In this document: positions 8,519 to 17,376 of the stretch, piece after piece
Layout: the number at the start of each line of letters is the position of its first letter
Numbering within the stretch: position 1 is the stretch's first letter
Assembly: GCA_964655355.1 (NCBI GenBank)
Contig: CAZZMD010000002.1
Location: forward strand, 62,001 to 126,000
Direction: 5' to 3'
Length of the DNA: 64,000 nucleotides
DNA from: CALGDE01 sp964655355
GTDB taxonomy: Bacteria; Cyanobacteriota; Cyanobacteriia; CACIAM-69d
The notes under the pieces: generated by a model
What the model was told of the DNA's origin: nothing
The model's database searches: none
What the model saw: only the letters and a program-made list of their open reading frames with translations
Made by a program: the position numbers and the translations under genes

Positions 8519-11500
8519 CCCGGCATTGACGCGATAGAGCACTCCCCCTGGAGGAGGGGCAACATCATCATCAGCAATGCTGACTAAAAAGGTATTGAGG
8601 TTCAGGTTAGCTGGAACATCATTATTGGCTAGATCGAAAACCTGATTCGCGTTGAGCGCAATGGTGTAACTGTCATTATCAGCTGCCGTCCACTGACCTC
8701 CAGAGGGTGCGATTTCGTAATCGACAGTTACTGTGCCATCACTATTGGTCGTCACTGCCGGATTGGTGGAAATCGTTTGAATGCCGTTAGTGGCGCCCGT
8801 GACCGTGATGTCGTTAGCGTCAAAGCTCGCCAGATTTAAGCCAGACCCCCCGTCGTCGCTATAGGTAATGGAAATAATCTGGGGATCGGATTGCTCAGTC
8901 AGGATGACCTCAGCACTCGCTTGAACGACAGTGGGAGCAGTGGTATCGACTGAACCAGACCCAATAGAGAGAATCTCAATCCCCTTGAGGGCTGGGTTTT
9001 CAACCCCATTGAGAAAATCGAGGTTGAGGGTGCCGTCAGTCACGGATGTGCTGTACGACAGCATGAAGGCTTGGTTCTCACCGGCGATCGCAAATTGGTC
9101 GATATCATCAAAAATCGGTGGGACGACGCCTTCCACAGACACGTCGAAGATCCGACCTCCTACATGGGCCGTACCCTCATAAATTTCTGCCAGATAGAGG
9201 TTGACTTCGTAGTCTCCATCGGCAACGTCAAATGCCCACTGCATGGGATCACCCGATGGGGGATCCCAGCGTTCTGATTGAAAAATATCGGCAGCCAGGG
9301 CACTGGCGGGCAAATTGGGATCACTCAGGTCAATGGTGGCGCTAGTGGTATAGATTTTGCTGCCACCACTGCTAACCCGATGGGCAGAGGGGTTGCTATT
9401 GGTATCGGCAGACCAGATTGAGCCATCCGGTGCTTGGACCTGGCTGCCCCCCACATTGATGCGATGCATCACCACTGTGGGTGACGCATCATTGTCAATC
9501 ACCGTAACCGAAAGGTCAGCAACACTTTGACCATCGTAGTCAGGGTCAAGACTGCTAACGGTGTGACTGATCGCAACGATTTCATCGCCCTCTGGTGTTG
9601 CATCATCGACGGCAGTAATCTCGATACTCTGCGGTATATCCCAGTTCTCAGAGGTAAAGACCACCTGGGTTTTGTCCAGGGTGAACTGATCACTGGAGGA
9701 CAGGGACACCGTGACATCATCCGTGGGCTGAGTCGCTAGGACTAGGTTGTAGGTATCGGGGGTGCCATCTTCACTGATCGCTGTTGTGCCGTCGCTCTCA
9801 AGCAACAGCACCTCGGGGGTATCGTTATCTAGGACCGTGAGGGACAAGTCCGGCAGGTTGAGCCCATTAAAGTCAGCATCGCTGCTGCTAACGGTCTGGG
9901 CGATCGCAACGATCTCAGGCCCCTCAATTAGGATGTCGTCAACCGCCGTAATGCTAACGATTTGAGGAATATCCCAATTGGTCGGTGTAAAGACCACCTG
10001 AGTTTGGCTGAGGGTAATATCCTCATTCGAGGAGAGGGTTACGGTGACATCATCCGTGGGCGGCGTACTGAGAACCAAAGAGTAGCTGTCTGCCATGAGG
10101 CTCCCTTCGGCGACTTCCGTGGTTCCCCCTGTGGGCTGACTGATCACCGTGGGAGTGGCGATCGTGAGATCGTCAAAATCGGCGGTGAAGGGTTGCGAAC
10201 CAGCCGACGTCGAAACCAAAGAGACCACAGGTGAGCTTGAGATCCCATCGATCGCATATTGATTTTGCAAAACCTGGGCAATGACGCCATCACTCTGGAG
10301 AACGACCGGGTTGGCCCCAACGGTTTGTATCGTTGACCAAATGCCACTGGTTTGGTACCGCCAAGCCGGTGTCACCTCAAGGGTCTGCATATCCACTGTG
10401 AGGAACAACTCAATCTGATCATCATCAACCGCATTGAGTAGTTCAGGAGCATCGACTTCGAAGTCGACAGACACACCAGTGCCATCGTCTTCTTCATAGG
10501 TCACGCGAATCACTGGGTCTGGCGGTGGGTTATCAGTAACCTCTGCGCCAGTGGTATTGCCAGCGCCCACTCTAATGGCCAGTAGGTTTGACGCGCTGCC
10601 ATCCCCCAGGGCGATGCCCAGTGAGGCAGAGTCAGACCAGGCTACGCCATTATTAGCGTCACTGGTGAAGGGGTTGAAAATAGGGACTTTAATCGTGAAT
10701 TTATTGACCTCAGATCCAACCGTAAAACCCGTTTGAATCGCATCTTGCTGAGTATTCGCTGCGCCTACAAAATCTCCAGCCCCGACACTTTTCACTTGGA
10801 CAATACCCGGTGCCCCTCCCCGGATAGTGTTGTCTAGATCGGTCAGCCCCTCTAAACCATCGTTACCATTGATCATCCAGCCAGTCAGGCCGATGTTGTA
10901 CTCCCCAGACGGGTCTGGATGCAGGCCAGAATCGGAGGGGTTGAAATCCCAAAAGAGTTGGCTTCCCTCAGACAGAACGGTATTTTGACCGTTGGTGGCG
11001 TCATACTGTAGGGGATCGATGTGATCATCAAGGCCATCATCGTCTTGGTCGGTATCGGGGGTGGGAGGGGTGCCCGGCACCAAAATTTTGATCGCATCGG
11101 CACCAAACTGGGCGACCCAAACGGTTCCGGCAAAATCAGCGGCATTCTGACCGGCAATGCCCGTATTGCCGACAGCAGTGACATCCAGGGGCGTTCCGCC
11201 GACCTTGATAGTGGCAACATCCGTAACGTTCGTTCCACCTTGAGTGCCGTCCGAGTCAATTTCAACGAAGGCCAAATTGCCATTGAACGAGGCTGAAATC
11301 AGGACTTCGCTATCACTCGCGTCGCTGAGACCACCCGCGGTATATTCGGTCAGACCGTTAGTCGAGCTACCGATGGTCAATAAAGATTGATCGGGGCCTT
11401 TATTGCTGCCATCGCTGTTATTGCCACTACCCAGATAAACCCCAGCTTCAGGGAGTGTGATCCCACCGGAGATGGTATTCCAATCGGCAGGGAGATCATC

Positions 11501-12757
11501 AGCCGTGGTGTTGGGGTCATTATTGGGATCACTGGGATCCGTCAGTTTTGTGACGATGGGTGTTCCGCCACTCGCATCGACGGTATATAACCCAGCCGCC
11601 GCCCCAGAGGCATAGACCGGATTGGGATGTCCGGCATAAAAGCCGTCTGTCACCAGATGGAGATTATCCGAAGCAGTATCATTGCCACTATCAACATCAA
11701 CATTCGGTTTATTACTGGCGACTTGGCTGCTGGAGGTGACGATTACCCCATCTTCGGTGAGAGGTTTATCTCCCCAGCCGTTATTCGGGCCATTGTCAAA
11801 GGTGTAGATGTTACCTGCTTCGGTAATGACCGTGTCGTATTGGTTACGGTATCCCGTCGAATACACTTGGACGGGACCGTTGGGGTCATATTTGGCTTGA
11901 TTGAGACCGTCGTTGCCCCCAAAGGTATCGCCCGCCTCAGCATCGGCAGCCCCTGTTGTGCCGATCGCGGTATCTTGACCTGACCCATTGTTGGGACGGG
12001 TGGGATCATCGAGCGTGGGCAACGCATAGACATACGGATCAACATAGTCAGTGCCACCCTTCAGACCGCCATTGGCGAGGAGATCGGCCTCAATCTGCTC
12101 CAAATGGGTCAAATCAATGCGGAGCATAGCCGCAGCGTAGTAGTACTCGGACGTCCAGGCAAAGTTATTACTCGGTGCCCCATTGTTCGTGTGACCGCCG
12201 GAGGCGGCATACATGATTTGATGGGGTTGACCGTCAACGATCTCCGTCCGAATATCCAGGCCATTGATGGAGTGATTTTCTTCTGAGCGCGGCAGTCCAA
12301 TCACCACATCAACTTTTTCCCAAGAGCCATCCGGTTGCTGGGTTAAGCGCGAGATAATACTCGAGTTGGTATCTAAATTCTTTTCTGCCCCACTGCCGCC
12401 ACCACCGATGCGAGGATCACTGGACCCAACGTAGATAACCGGTTCTCCATTCGCCCCTGCCACCACAACCAGTCCGGTGGACTGGCGTTTATTTTGGCCA
12501 GTGTTGAGCGAGCCGTCGTCATCGTGATTGGGGATCGCTTTGACAGAAGAGATGGTTTGAACGCTGGTGCCTGCAGCAACCTGATACCCCGTAATCTCAC
12601 CCTGCCCATTGACAACCGCTTCAATGGCAGCAATTTTGATCGTGCCATCTTGCTGCGAAACATAGAGGCGGCCATCGGGGCCAAACTGAATCGAAGTTGG
12701 GTTGTTGACGCCAAGACCTGTTAGCGAAACCGAATTAAAGTCAGTGGTGAGTGCCAT
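8519..12757 (-). CDS. Large secreted-type protein: beta-propeller, Calx-beta-like and malectin-like modules (N-terminal part)
   Basis: About 1,413 residues from ATG 12757 to the gap. The first ~550 residues resemble a sorbosone/glucose dehydrogenase-type beta-propeller (PTSIQFGPDGRLYVSQQDG, NGLDIRTE, VYSTGYRNQYD). Next come a thrombospondin type 3-like calcium motif (DTDQDDDGLDDHID), a lectin/laminin-like segment, and two Calx-beta-like repeats (DDVTVTLSS and DDVTVSLSS, each followed by WDIPQ). A malectin-like carbohydrate-binding domain lies at about 9475-8960 (FDVADGDYEVNLYLAEIYEG). A second malectin-like start runs into the gap. No signal peptide is visible after ATG 12757; the frame continues upstream (NIMALTTDF) into repeats and the other gap, so the true start is uncertain. 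Inferred role: extracellular glycan binding or oxidation. Confidence 0.8.
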
Positions 12758-12796
12758 GATGTTCTGTGGTGGTAAAGCAACCTGGGTATCTACGAG

Positions 12797-13002
12797 GAAT
12801 CTGTCCTCACCNNNNNNNNNNNNNNNNNNNNNNNNNNNNNNNNNNNNNNNNNNNNNNNNNNNNNNNNNNNNNNNNNNNNNNNNNNNNNNNNNNNNNNNNN
12901 NNNNNNNNNNNAAGGACTGGTGAGGGAAAGAAGAATCTGTCCTCACCAAGGACTGGTGAGGGAAAGAAGAATCTGTCCTCACCAAGGACTGGTGAGGGAA
13001 AG
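12797..13002. repeat. 36-bp minisatellite interrupted by an assembly gap
   Basis: Two complete 36-bp units (12912-12947 and 12948-12983) are followed by a 19-bp partial (12984-13002). The last 15 bases of a unit precede the gap at 12797-12811. Each unit contains GGTGAGG and CCTCACC as inverted arms, so the array can form hairpins. On the minus strand it can be read as a 12-residue repeat (TDSSFPHQSLVR), but it more likely sits in the 5' region of the surface-protein gene. The copy number is hidden by the gap. Confidence 0.9.
12812..12911. other. Assembly gap (100 N) inside the 36-bp repeats
   Basis: Exactly 100 N, with the same 36-bp unit on both sides. The gap is therefore a collapsed or unresolved part of the tandem array. 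Confidence 0.95.
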
Positions 13003-13390
13003 CCGTTGGGTTATGGTTGGCAAACTAAAAGCTGATCTGCAGATCAGAGACCTTCATAACCGTCGACGTTTTGAAAGTCATCGTCAGTTACACAATGATG
13101 CTGGTGACTGAATGAGGCTAGGGCGAGAACCCAGCCAATACGGGAGACTACGGAGAAAACAACTATGTTGTTGTTGTTGTGGCTTCTCTGTATTTCAACG
13201 GATCGTGGTTGAAATCTAACATCCTTCCCTAGAGGAAACACCTTCTTCATCAAAACTTCAAAGGAACTTCATTCAAGCTTTATAATTCTGGGGTTTATAG
13301 CGATGTTTTTTGCTGATCTCTTTATGCGCGCTTTAGGATTGTGTGGTTTTTGTGAGGAAAAATGCCAAGGTTCTGATGGAGACCTTTGCG
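13003..13390. promoter_or_regulatory. Non-coding stretch with palindromes between the minisatellite and the IS6 element
   Basis: No convincing gene. It holds a perfect 16-bp palindrome CTGATCTGCAGATCAG at 13032-13047. It also has a hairpin with 8-bp arms, ATTTCAAC at 13192-13199 and GTTGAAAT at 13208-13215, and a (TTG)n run at 13168-13180. These sit 275-460 bp upstream of the surface-protein start and could be operators or part of its leader. That role is inferred from position only. Confidence 0.4.
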
Positions 13391-14222
13391 GACTCTGTCG
13401 CAAAAATGCAAGAAGGGGCAGGAACCGCAGCTCCTGGTCTCATGATTAGATAGCGACCCCAAAGAGACCATGAATGAAAGAGATCTGTCCCATCACATCG
13501 TTCCTTTCAACGCCACGAATCTGTCCTTTGCTAATCATGGACATCGCTTCGTAACCTTTTAAGGTGCGACGAGCGGTGTTGAACGCTCCAAATCCTACTC
13601 CAGGTTTGACCCGCCGCTTGATTCGCCGATGGTCTTGCTCCACTCGATTGTTGAGGTATTGAATGGGGCTAAGTTGAGTTGCCTGAGGAAGGTGCTTCTC
13701 CTCTTTGAGCTGCTTCACAGCCTTGGGATAGGCTGGATTTTGATCCACGTTAGTCACCCGTGGCGTTTGGGTCTGCCCCCCCTTCAATAGCTTGCTGAAG
13801 AATCGTTTCGCGGCTTTGGCATCCCGCTTGGCACTGAGCATGAAGTCTAGGGTTTGACCGGTCTCGTCCACTGCCCGGTAAAGGTATTTCCACTGCCCTT
13901 TCACTTTCACGTAGGTTTCATCTACTTTCCACGAGTCCCCTGGGGGACGAAGACGGGGGCGGCATCGTTTGTCCAGGTCCGGGGCATATTGCAGCACCCA
14001 GCGGTGGATGGTGCTGTGGTCCACACAGAGTCCGCGTTCGACCATCACTTCTCCTAAATTCCGGTAACTGAGCCCGTAGCGGCAATGCCAGCGCACGTTG
14101 AGCAAGATGATGTCGTCTTGGAAATGCTGACCCTTGAAGGGGGCGGAATGGGACATGAACTTGAGATGGGAAGCTGCGACACTGACCTCCACATTACCGC
14201 TCCTTGTTTTTGCGACAGAGCC
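13391..14222 (-). mobile_element. IS6-family insertion sequence
   Basis: An element of about 832 bp with terminal inverted repeats. The left end has CTCTGTCGCAAAAA at 13393-13406, and the right end is the complement of GGCTCTGTCGCAAAAA at 14207-14222. It encloses one transposase gene. The left tip reads GACTCTG rather than GGCTCTG. The bases outside the two ends (CCTTTGCG and GGATTAGC) do not form the 8-bp duplication usual for this family. The element has therefore recombined, replicated by cointegration, or lost its original flank. Confidence 0.85.
13446..14192 (-). CDS. IS6-family transposase (DDE)
   Basis: A 248-residue transposase, about the usual family length. Catalytic DDE residues are visible in VDETYVKVKG (first Asp), VTNVDQNPAYPKAV (second Asp) and NNRVEQDHRRIKRR (Glu). 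The N-terminal part carries the helix-turn-helix region typical of the family (FQDDIILLNVRWHCRYGLSYRNL). The protein catalyses replicative insertion through cointegrates. The start used is GTG 14192, 8 nt after AAGGAG; ATG 14156 is an alternative that matches the usual family N-terminus better. The frame is intact, so the element may be active. Confidence 0.9.
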   Translation of the reverse strand: MEVSVAASHLKFMSHSAPFKGQHFQDDIILLNVRWHCRYGLSYRNLGEVMVERGLCVDHSTIHRWVLQYAPDLDKRCRPRLRPPGDSWKVDETYVKVKGQWKYLYRAVDETGQTLDFMLSAKRDAKAAKRFFSKLLKGGQTQTPRVTNVDQNPAYPKAVKQLKEEKHLPQATQLSPIQYLNNRVEQDHRRIKRRVKPGVGFGAFNTARRTLKGYEAMSMISKGQIRGVERNDVMGQISFIHGLFGVAI

Positions 14223-14323
14223 GGATTAGCCGCTTTAGTCCAAACGTAGTCCAACAACATTTCTGAGTGGACTTTACCTAAATTCACAATCCCTGAAACC
14301 CTTGTGGGGAGCGGGTTTTGGGG

Positions 14324-14396
14324 TGGCTCGAGGCAGGTTTGAACTGCTGACCCTGGGTTTATGAGTCCAAGGATCTCAACCTCTGGAACGGCCGCC
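14324..14396 (-). pseudogene. Degenerate tRNA-like sequence (CAT anticodon loop)
   Basis: Read from 14396 to 14324 the sequence has exactly tRNA spacing. The anticodon loop is CTCATAA (CAT, Met or Ile2). It is followed by a 5-base variable region, a T arm with loop TTCAAAC between AGCAG and CTGCC, then a 7-base acceptor strand and ACC. Pairing is poor: about 3 of 7 acceptor pairs, 3 of 5 anticodon-stem pairs and no D stem. It is at best a decayed tRNA. A chance resemblance cannot be excluded. Confidence 0.3.
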
Positions 14397-14416
14397 ATGG
14401 CTGGGTTTCAGCCTTT

Positions 14417-14531
14417 AGGGGTAGGTGAATGGACGAGATTTGGACGAAATGGATAGGAGATGCCTACCCCTCAAAATGACTTCAAAGGCTTAGCCAGTGG
14501 TCGTTTGGGCGTGGACGAAATTTGGACAAAA
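14417..14531. repeat. Direct and inverted repeats next to the truncated IS982 element
   Basis: AGGGGTAGG (14417-14425) is inverted as CCTACCCCT (14463-14471). TGGACGAGATTTGGACGAAA (14430-14449) recurs as TGGACGAAATTTGGACAAAA (14512-14531), with 18 of 20 bases matching. The second copy lies inside the abnormal 5' part of the IS982-like reading frame. The arrangement resembles a recombinase-binding or junction region, but no integrase gene is nearby. Confidence 0.6.
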
Positions 14532-15284
14532 ATCAAGCCGATTGCTTGCTCTGATTCGCCGACACTCATAATCCTGATTGCATTTCAAAGACATGGCTAT
14601 CGCACCTTCAAAGGCTATTACCAACGGCATGTTCGAGAGTATTGGGCGAGTGCTTTCCCCGGTCTAGTCAGTTATCAGCGCTTCGTCGACTGGATCCCCT
14701 CAGCTCTGATTCCCCTGTGTGTTTATCTCAAAAGCTGTTTCGGCTCCTGCACTGGTATCAGTTTCATGGATGCCACCAGCTTGAGGGTGTGCCACAACCG
14801 TCGCATCAGTCAACATCGGGTCCTCCGCAATCTGGCGGCTCACAGCAAGACATCGGTGGGCTGGTTCTTCGGCTTCAAGCTGCATCTGGTCATCAATCAC
14901 CAGGGAGAACTGCTCGACTGTACCGTGACTCCAGGCAACACGGATGACCGCAAGCCTGCGGCTCAACTGCTGAGGGGCTGCTTCGGAAAAGTGTTTGCCG
15001 ATAAGGGATATGTGTCCAAAGCGCTAGCTCAGCAACTGTGGGAAAGTCAGCGAATTCAGTTCTTTGCCAAGCCCCGTCGAAACATGAAGAATTCTCTGAT
15101 GCTCGAAGGGGATAAGCTTTTGGCTCGCAAGCGAACCCTCATCGAGACAGTCATCGGGCAACTCAAGACCCTTTGCCAAATTGAGCATTCCAGACATCGC
15201 AGTCCAGTGAATTGCTTTGTGCACTTGATGGCGGGGCTAGTGGCGTATTGCCATCAGCCCCGCAAGCCGTCTCTGGCACTCTGA
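14460..15284 (+). pseudogene. IS982-family transposase, 5'-truncated
   Basis: From about residue 37 onward the 274-residue frame matches IS982-family transposases: HGYRTFKGYYQRHV, FMDATSLRVCHNRRI, GWFFGFKLHLVIN, TPGNTDDRKPA, FADKGYVSKAL, RKRTLIETVIGQLK and IEHSRHRSPVN. DDE residues are present in FMDAT, FADKGY and IETV. The family's usual first ~60-70 residues are missing; residues 1-36 are unrelated and read through a repeat region. No left inverted repeat is seen. A right-end-like sequence (ACTCGCGTTCAC) lies near 15300-15310. I infer that the 5' end was lost by deletion or recombination and that the copy is dead. Confidence 0.75.
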
Positions 15285-15321
15285 GTCTTATCCCGTACTC
15301 GCGTTCACTAAGTTTTCTTTC

Positions 15322-15366
15322 CCGTTCGGGACGAGGGGGCCGTGGGTTCGAATCCCGCCATCCCGA
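15322..15366 (+). pseudogene. 3' half of tRNA-Pro(CGG), possible attachment-site remnant
   Basis: The sequence runs from anticodon loop TTCGGGA (15325-15331, anticodon CGG). It continues through a 5-base variable region, T stem/loop GTGGG-TTCGAAT-CCCGC and acceptor CATCCCG to discriminator A at 15366. This matches cyanobacterial tRNA-Pro 3' halves. No 5' half is present upstream, where the end of the IS982 copy lies. The anticodon-loop-to-3'-end segment is the part that tRNA-targeting integrases duplicate, so it may be an island att site or a tRNA cut by rearrangement. Confidence 0.65.
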
Positions 15367-15462
15367 TTCAAAAGACCTCTTTCATGAATCAATCGGGCTA
15401 ACCTGACAAGCTTGAACGTTACTTTGCAGCACTATTACCTTGCAGCACTACCGTCTACGCTA

Positions 15463-15484
15463 AGCCCCCTTGTTTACGGGGGCT
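15463..15484 (-). terminator. GC-rich hairpin downstream of the short-chain dehydrogenase gene
   Basis: A 7-bp stem AGCCCCC/GGGGGCT with an 8-base loop lies about 25 bp beyond the minus-strand stop at 15509. There is no T run, so intrinsic termination is uncertain. TTGCAGCACTA is repeated directly on the other side, near 15424-15450. Confidence 0.35.
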
Positions 15485-15508
15485 CGTGAGGGGCATAAGT
15501 GGAATACT

Positions 15509-16300
15509 CTATTTCATACCTTTGGACTGCTTGAACATCGCCTTGACGGAGCTAGCTAACCAGCCGCGGGGGAAGAAACGTCCCGAATTGACCAAGAGCT
15601 GATTGGCTAGGCCGCCGGTGACACAGTTGGGTTGGTTGGATTCCACTGCGGCGATCGCATCGGCGACCACCTGGGCCGGTGTCGTTGCGGATTCGGGCTT
15701 GGGCGCAACGGTCGTGGGAAAATCGGCCGCATCAAAAAATTCCGTACGGGTAGGACCCGGGCAAAGTCCCAAAACTCGCACACCATACTCTTTGTTTTCT
15801 GCCCATAGGGCTTCGCTGAAATTCAGCACAAACGCTTTTGTTGCCGCATACAGCCCCATGTAAGGCAGCGGTTGATAGCCTGCGATCGATGCCAGGTTAA
15901 TGATTGTGCCGCTGCGACGTTGGATCATACCCGGTAGAAAATCATGGGTGAGTTCCATTAGGGCGGTGATGTTCAGGTTCACCATGGCTAGGGATTTGGC
16001 GCGATCGCTCTCGGCAAATGCGCCGAAATCCCCAAAGCCAGCGTTATTAATCAGCCAATCCACCGTCAATCCCAGCTCGGCAATGCGATCGCGCAGTTCG
16101 GCCGCCGCACCGGGCACACTCAAATCTAGGGGGATGCAATAGGTTTTGATGCCGTGGTGATCGCCCAATTCTTTCGCAAGGGTTTCTAATTTGTCCTGCG
16201 ATCGCGCCGTCAAGATGAGATCTAATTTACGGGCGGCCAACGCCTTTGCAAATTCCGCGCCAATGCCCATGGACGCCCCGGTTACCAATGCCGTTCCCAT
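15509..16300 (-). CDS. Short-chain dehydrogenase/reductase (SDR)
   Basis: A 263-residue classical SDR. It has the Rossmann cofactor motif TGASMGIG at the N-terminus, the structural NNAG motif (LINNAGFGDFG), the catalytic Ser in NLASIAG and the YxxxK pair in YAATKAFVL. The start is placed at ATG 16300 (MGTALVTG) because AAGGGGG lies about 7 nt upstream. An upstream in-frame ATG would add 13 residues ahead of the first beta strand. The family oxidises or reduces carbonyl/alcohol groups with NAD(P)H. This sequence resembles the DltE/YqjQ-like SDRs but its substrate cannot be read from sequence. It is monocistronic and lies just outside the mobile-element region. Confidence 0.9.
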   Translation of the reverse strand: MGTALVTGASMGIGAEFAKALAARKLDLILTARSQDKLETLAKELGDHHGIKTYCIPLDLSVPGAAAELRDRIAELGLTVDWLINNAGFGDFGAFAESDRAKSLAMVNLNITALMELTHDFLPGMIQRRSGTIINLASIAGYQPLPYMGLYAATKAFVLNFSEALWAENKEYGVRVLGLCPGPTRTEFFDAADFPTTVAPKPESATTPAQVVADAIAAVESNQPNCVTGGLANQLLVNSGRFFPRGWLASSVKAMFKQSKGMK

Positions 16301-16446
16301 CGTTTCCCCCTTGAGTCCCCACTCAGAAATATCAGCCAAAAAATATCAGCCCGAAAATATCCATTCCAAAACAAACGGACCAGAATCGAGTCTCCCCGTC
16401 TGATCCATTCGATTATTACGGCTTTAGACCCCCTTGACCGTTAGGG

Positions 16447-17376
16447 TTAACCGATCAGCTTGCCCCAAGACTGAGGTCCGACAATCCCATCCACCGTCAA
16501 ACCATTGCGGCTCTGGTACCGTCGCACTGCCGCCGCCGTTTGGGGTCCAAAAATGCCGTCAATATCGGCGCCCATGCGGTATTGCACATAGCGCACCGCC
16601 GGGCCAGAGGCATGGTTAGGACGCAACAGGGGCTTCGCCAACACCTGACGAATGGCCCGCCAGGTGCGATCGCCCGCGATGCCATCGCTCACCAAGCCCA
16701 GGATTGCCTGAAGTCGCTGGACCGCCGATTTGGTCATTGCCCCAAACAGGCCATCCTCCGTTAACCGTCGCCCATCACTACCGGTCACCCGCAACCGGTT
16801 CACGACCCGCTGCAATTGGCGTACTTCTTCGGACGCCTGTGGCTCCGGTTGGGGCGTCGGTCTCGGTGCTTGTCCCGTCAATCCGGTGACGATCGCCGTG
16901 GCCATACTTTCCGCGTTATAGCGATCCATATCCACGCGGGAATCGCAGAAGCAACATTCCACCAGGATGGCCGGGGCGATCGTATGGCGCAGCACATACA
17001 GATGGGCTCCATTTTTGACCCCGCGATTGAAAAAGCCTAAGCTGGCAATCTCATTCACCACATCGCCCGCCAACCGCCGTCCGGTGCTGCTGATGGCAAA
17101 CACTTCCGTCCCGTTGGCACTCCGGTTAAACGCATTGAAGTGAATCGACACATACACATCGACCCGGTTCACATTCGCCCGGTTGGTACGCTGCCATAGG
17201 GAATTGGTCACGCTGGATGCCCGCTGGGGGGTGCAATTCACCACCGAGTGGCCCAGCGATCGCAACTTCGAGATCACCCGCAATCCCACATCCCGTGTCA
17301 GATTGTCCTCCTGAAGGATGCCGCTAGCACCGGTATCCGGGGGCGCATTGTGACCAATGTCGATTCCGTATTTCAT
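16447..17376 (-). CDS. N-acetylmuramoyl-L-alanine amidase with two peptidoglycan-binding domains
   Basis: 309 residues. An amidase_3 domain (about 1-170) is followed by two PG_binding_1 domains (about 180-245 and 250-309; DGLFGAMTKSAVQRLQ and DGIFGPQTAAAVRRYQ). Zinc ligands and catalytic residues are in place: His9 (IDIGHN), Glu23 (LQEDN), His79 (SIHFNA) and Glu140 (LVECCF). It cleaves the amide between muramic acid and the stem peptide. The catalytic domain starts at residue 1 with no signal peptide, unlike AmiC-type cell-division amidases. This layout is closer to phage endolysins or spore-type CwlC enzymes. No phage genes are nearby. Confidence 0.9.
   Translation of the reverse strand: MKYGIDIGHNAPPDTGASGILQEDNLTRDVGLRVISKLRSLGHSVVNCTPQRASSVTNSLWQRTNRANVNRVDVYVSIHFNAFNRSANGTEVFAISSTGRRLAGDVVNEIASLGFFNRGVKNGAHLYVLRHTIAPAILVECCFCDSRVDMDRYNAESMATAIVTGLTGQAPRPTPQPEPQASEEVRQLQRVVNRLRVTGSDGRRLTEDGLFGAMTKSAVQRLQAILGLVSDGIAGDRTWRAIRQVLAKPLLRPNHASGPAVRYVQYRMGADIDGIFGPQTAAAVRRYQSRNGLTVDGIVGPQSWGKLIG

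Noticed and set aside
12797..13002. CRISPR array, suggested by a 36-bp repeat unit
   Set aside because: Units are directly adjacent with no spacers and no cas genes are near.
13044..13253. 69-residue minus-strand frame
   Set aside because: No family resemblance, no good ribosome site, and it covers the palindrome and (TTG)n run.
13391..14222. 8-bp target-site duplication around the IS6 element
   Set aside because: The flanks CCTTTGCG and GGATTAGC do not match.
14054..14398. 114-residue minus-strand frame across the IS6 right end
   Set aside because: It is out of frame with the transposase and runs over the inverted repeat and the tRNA-like sequence.
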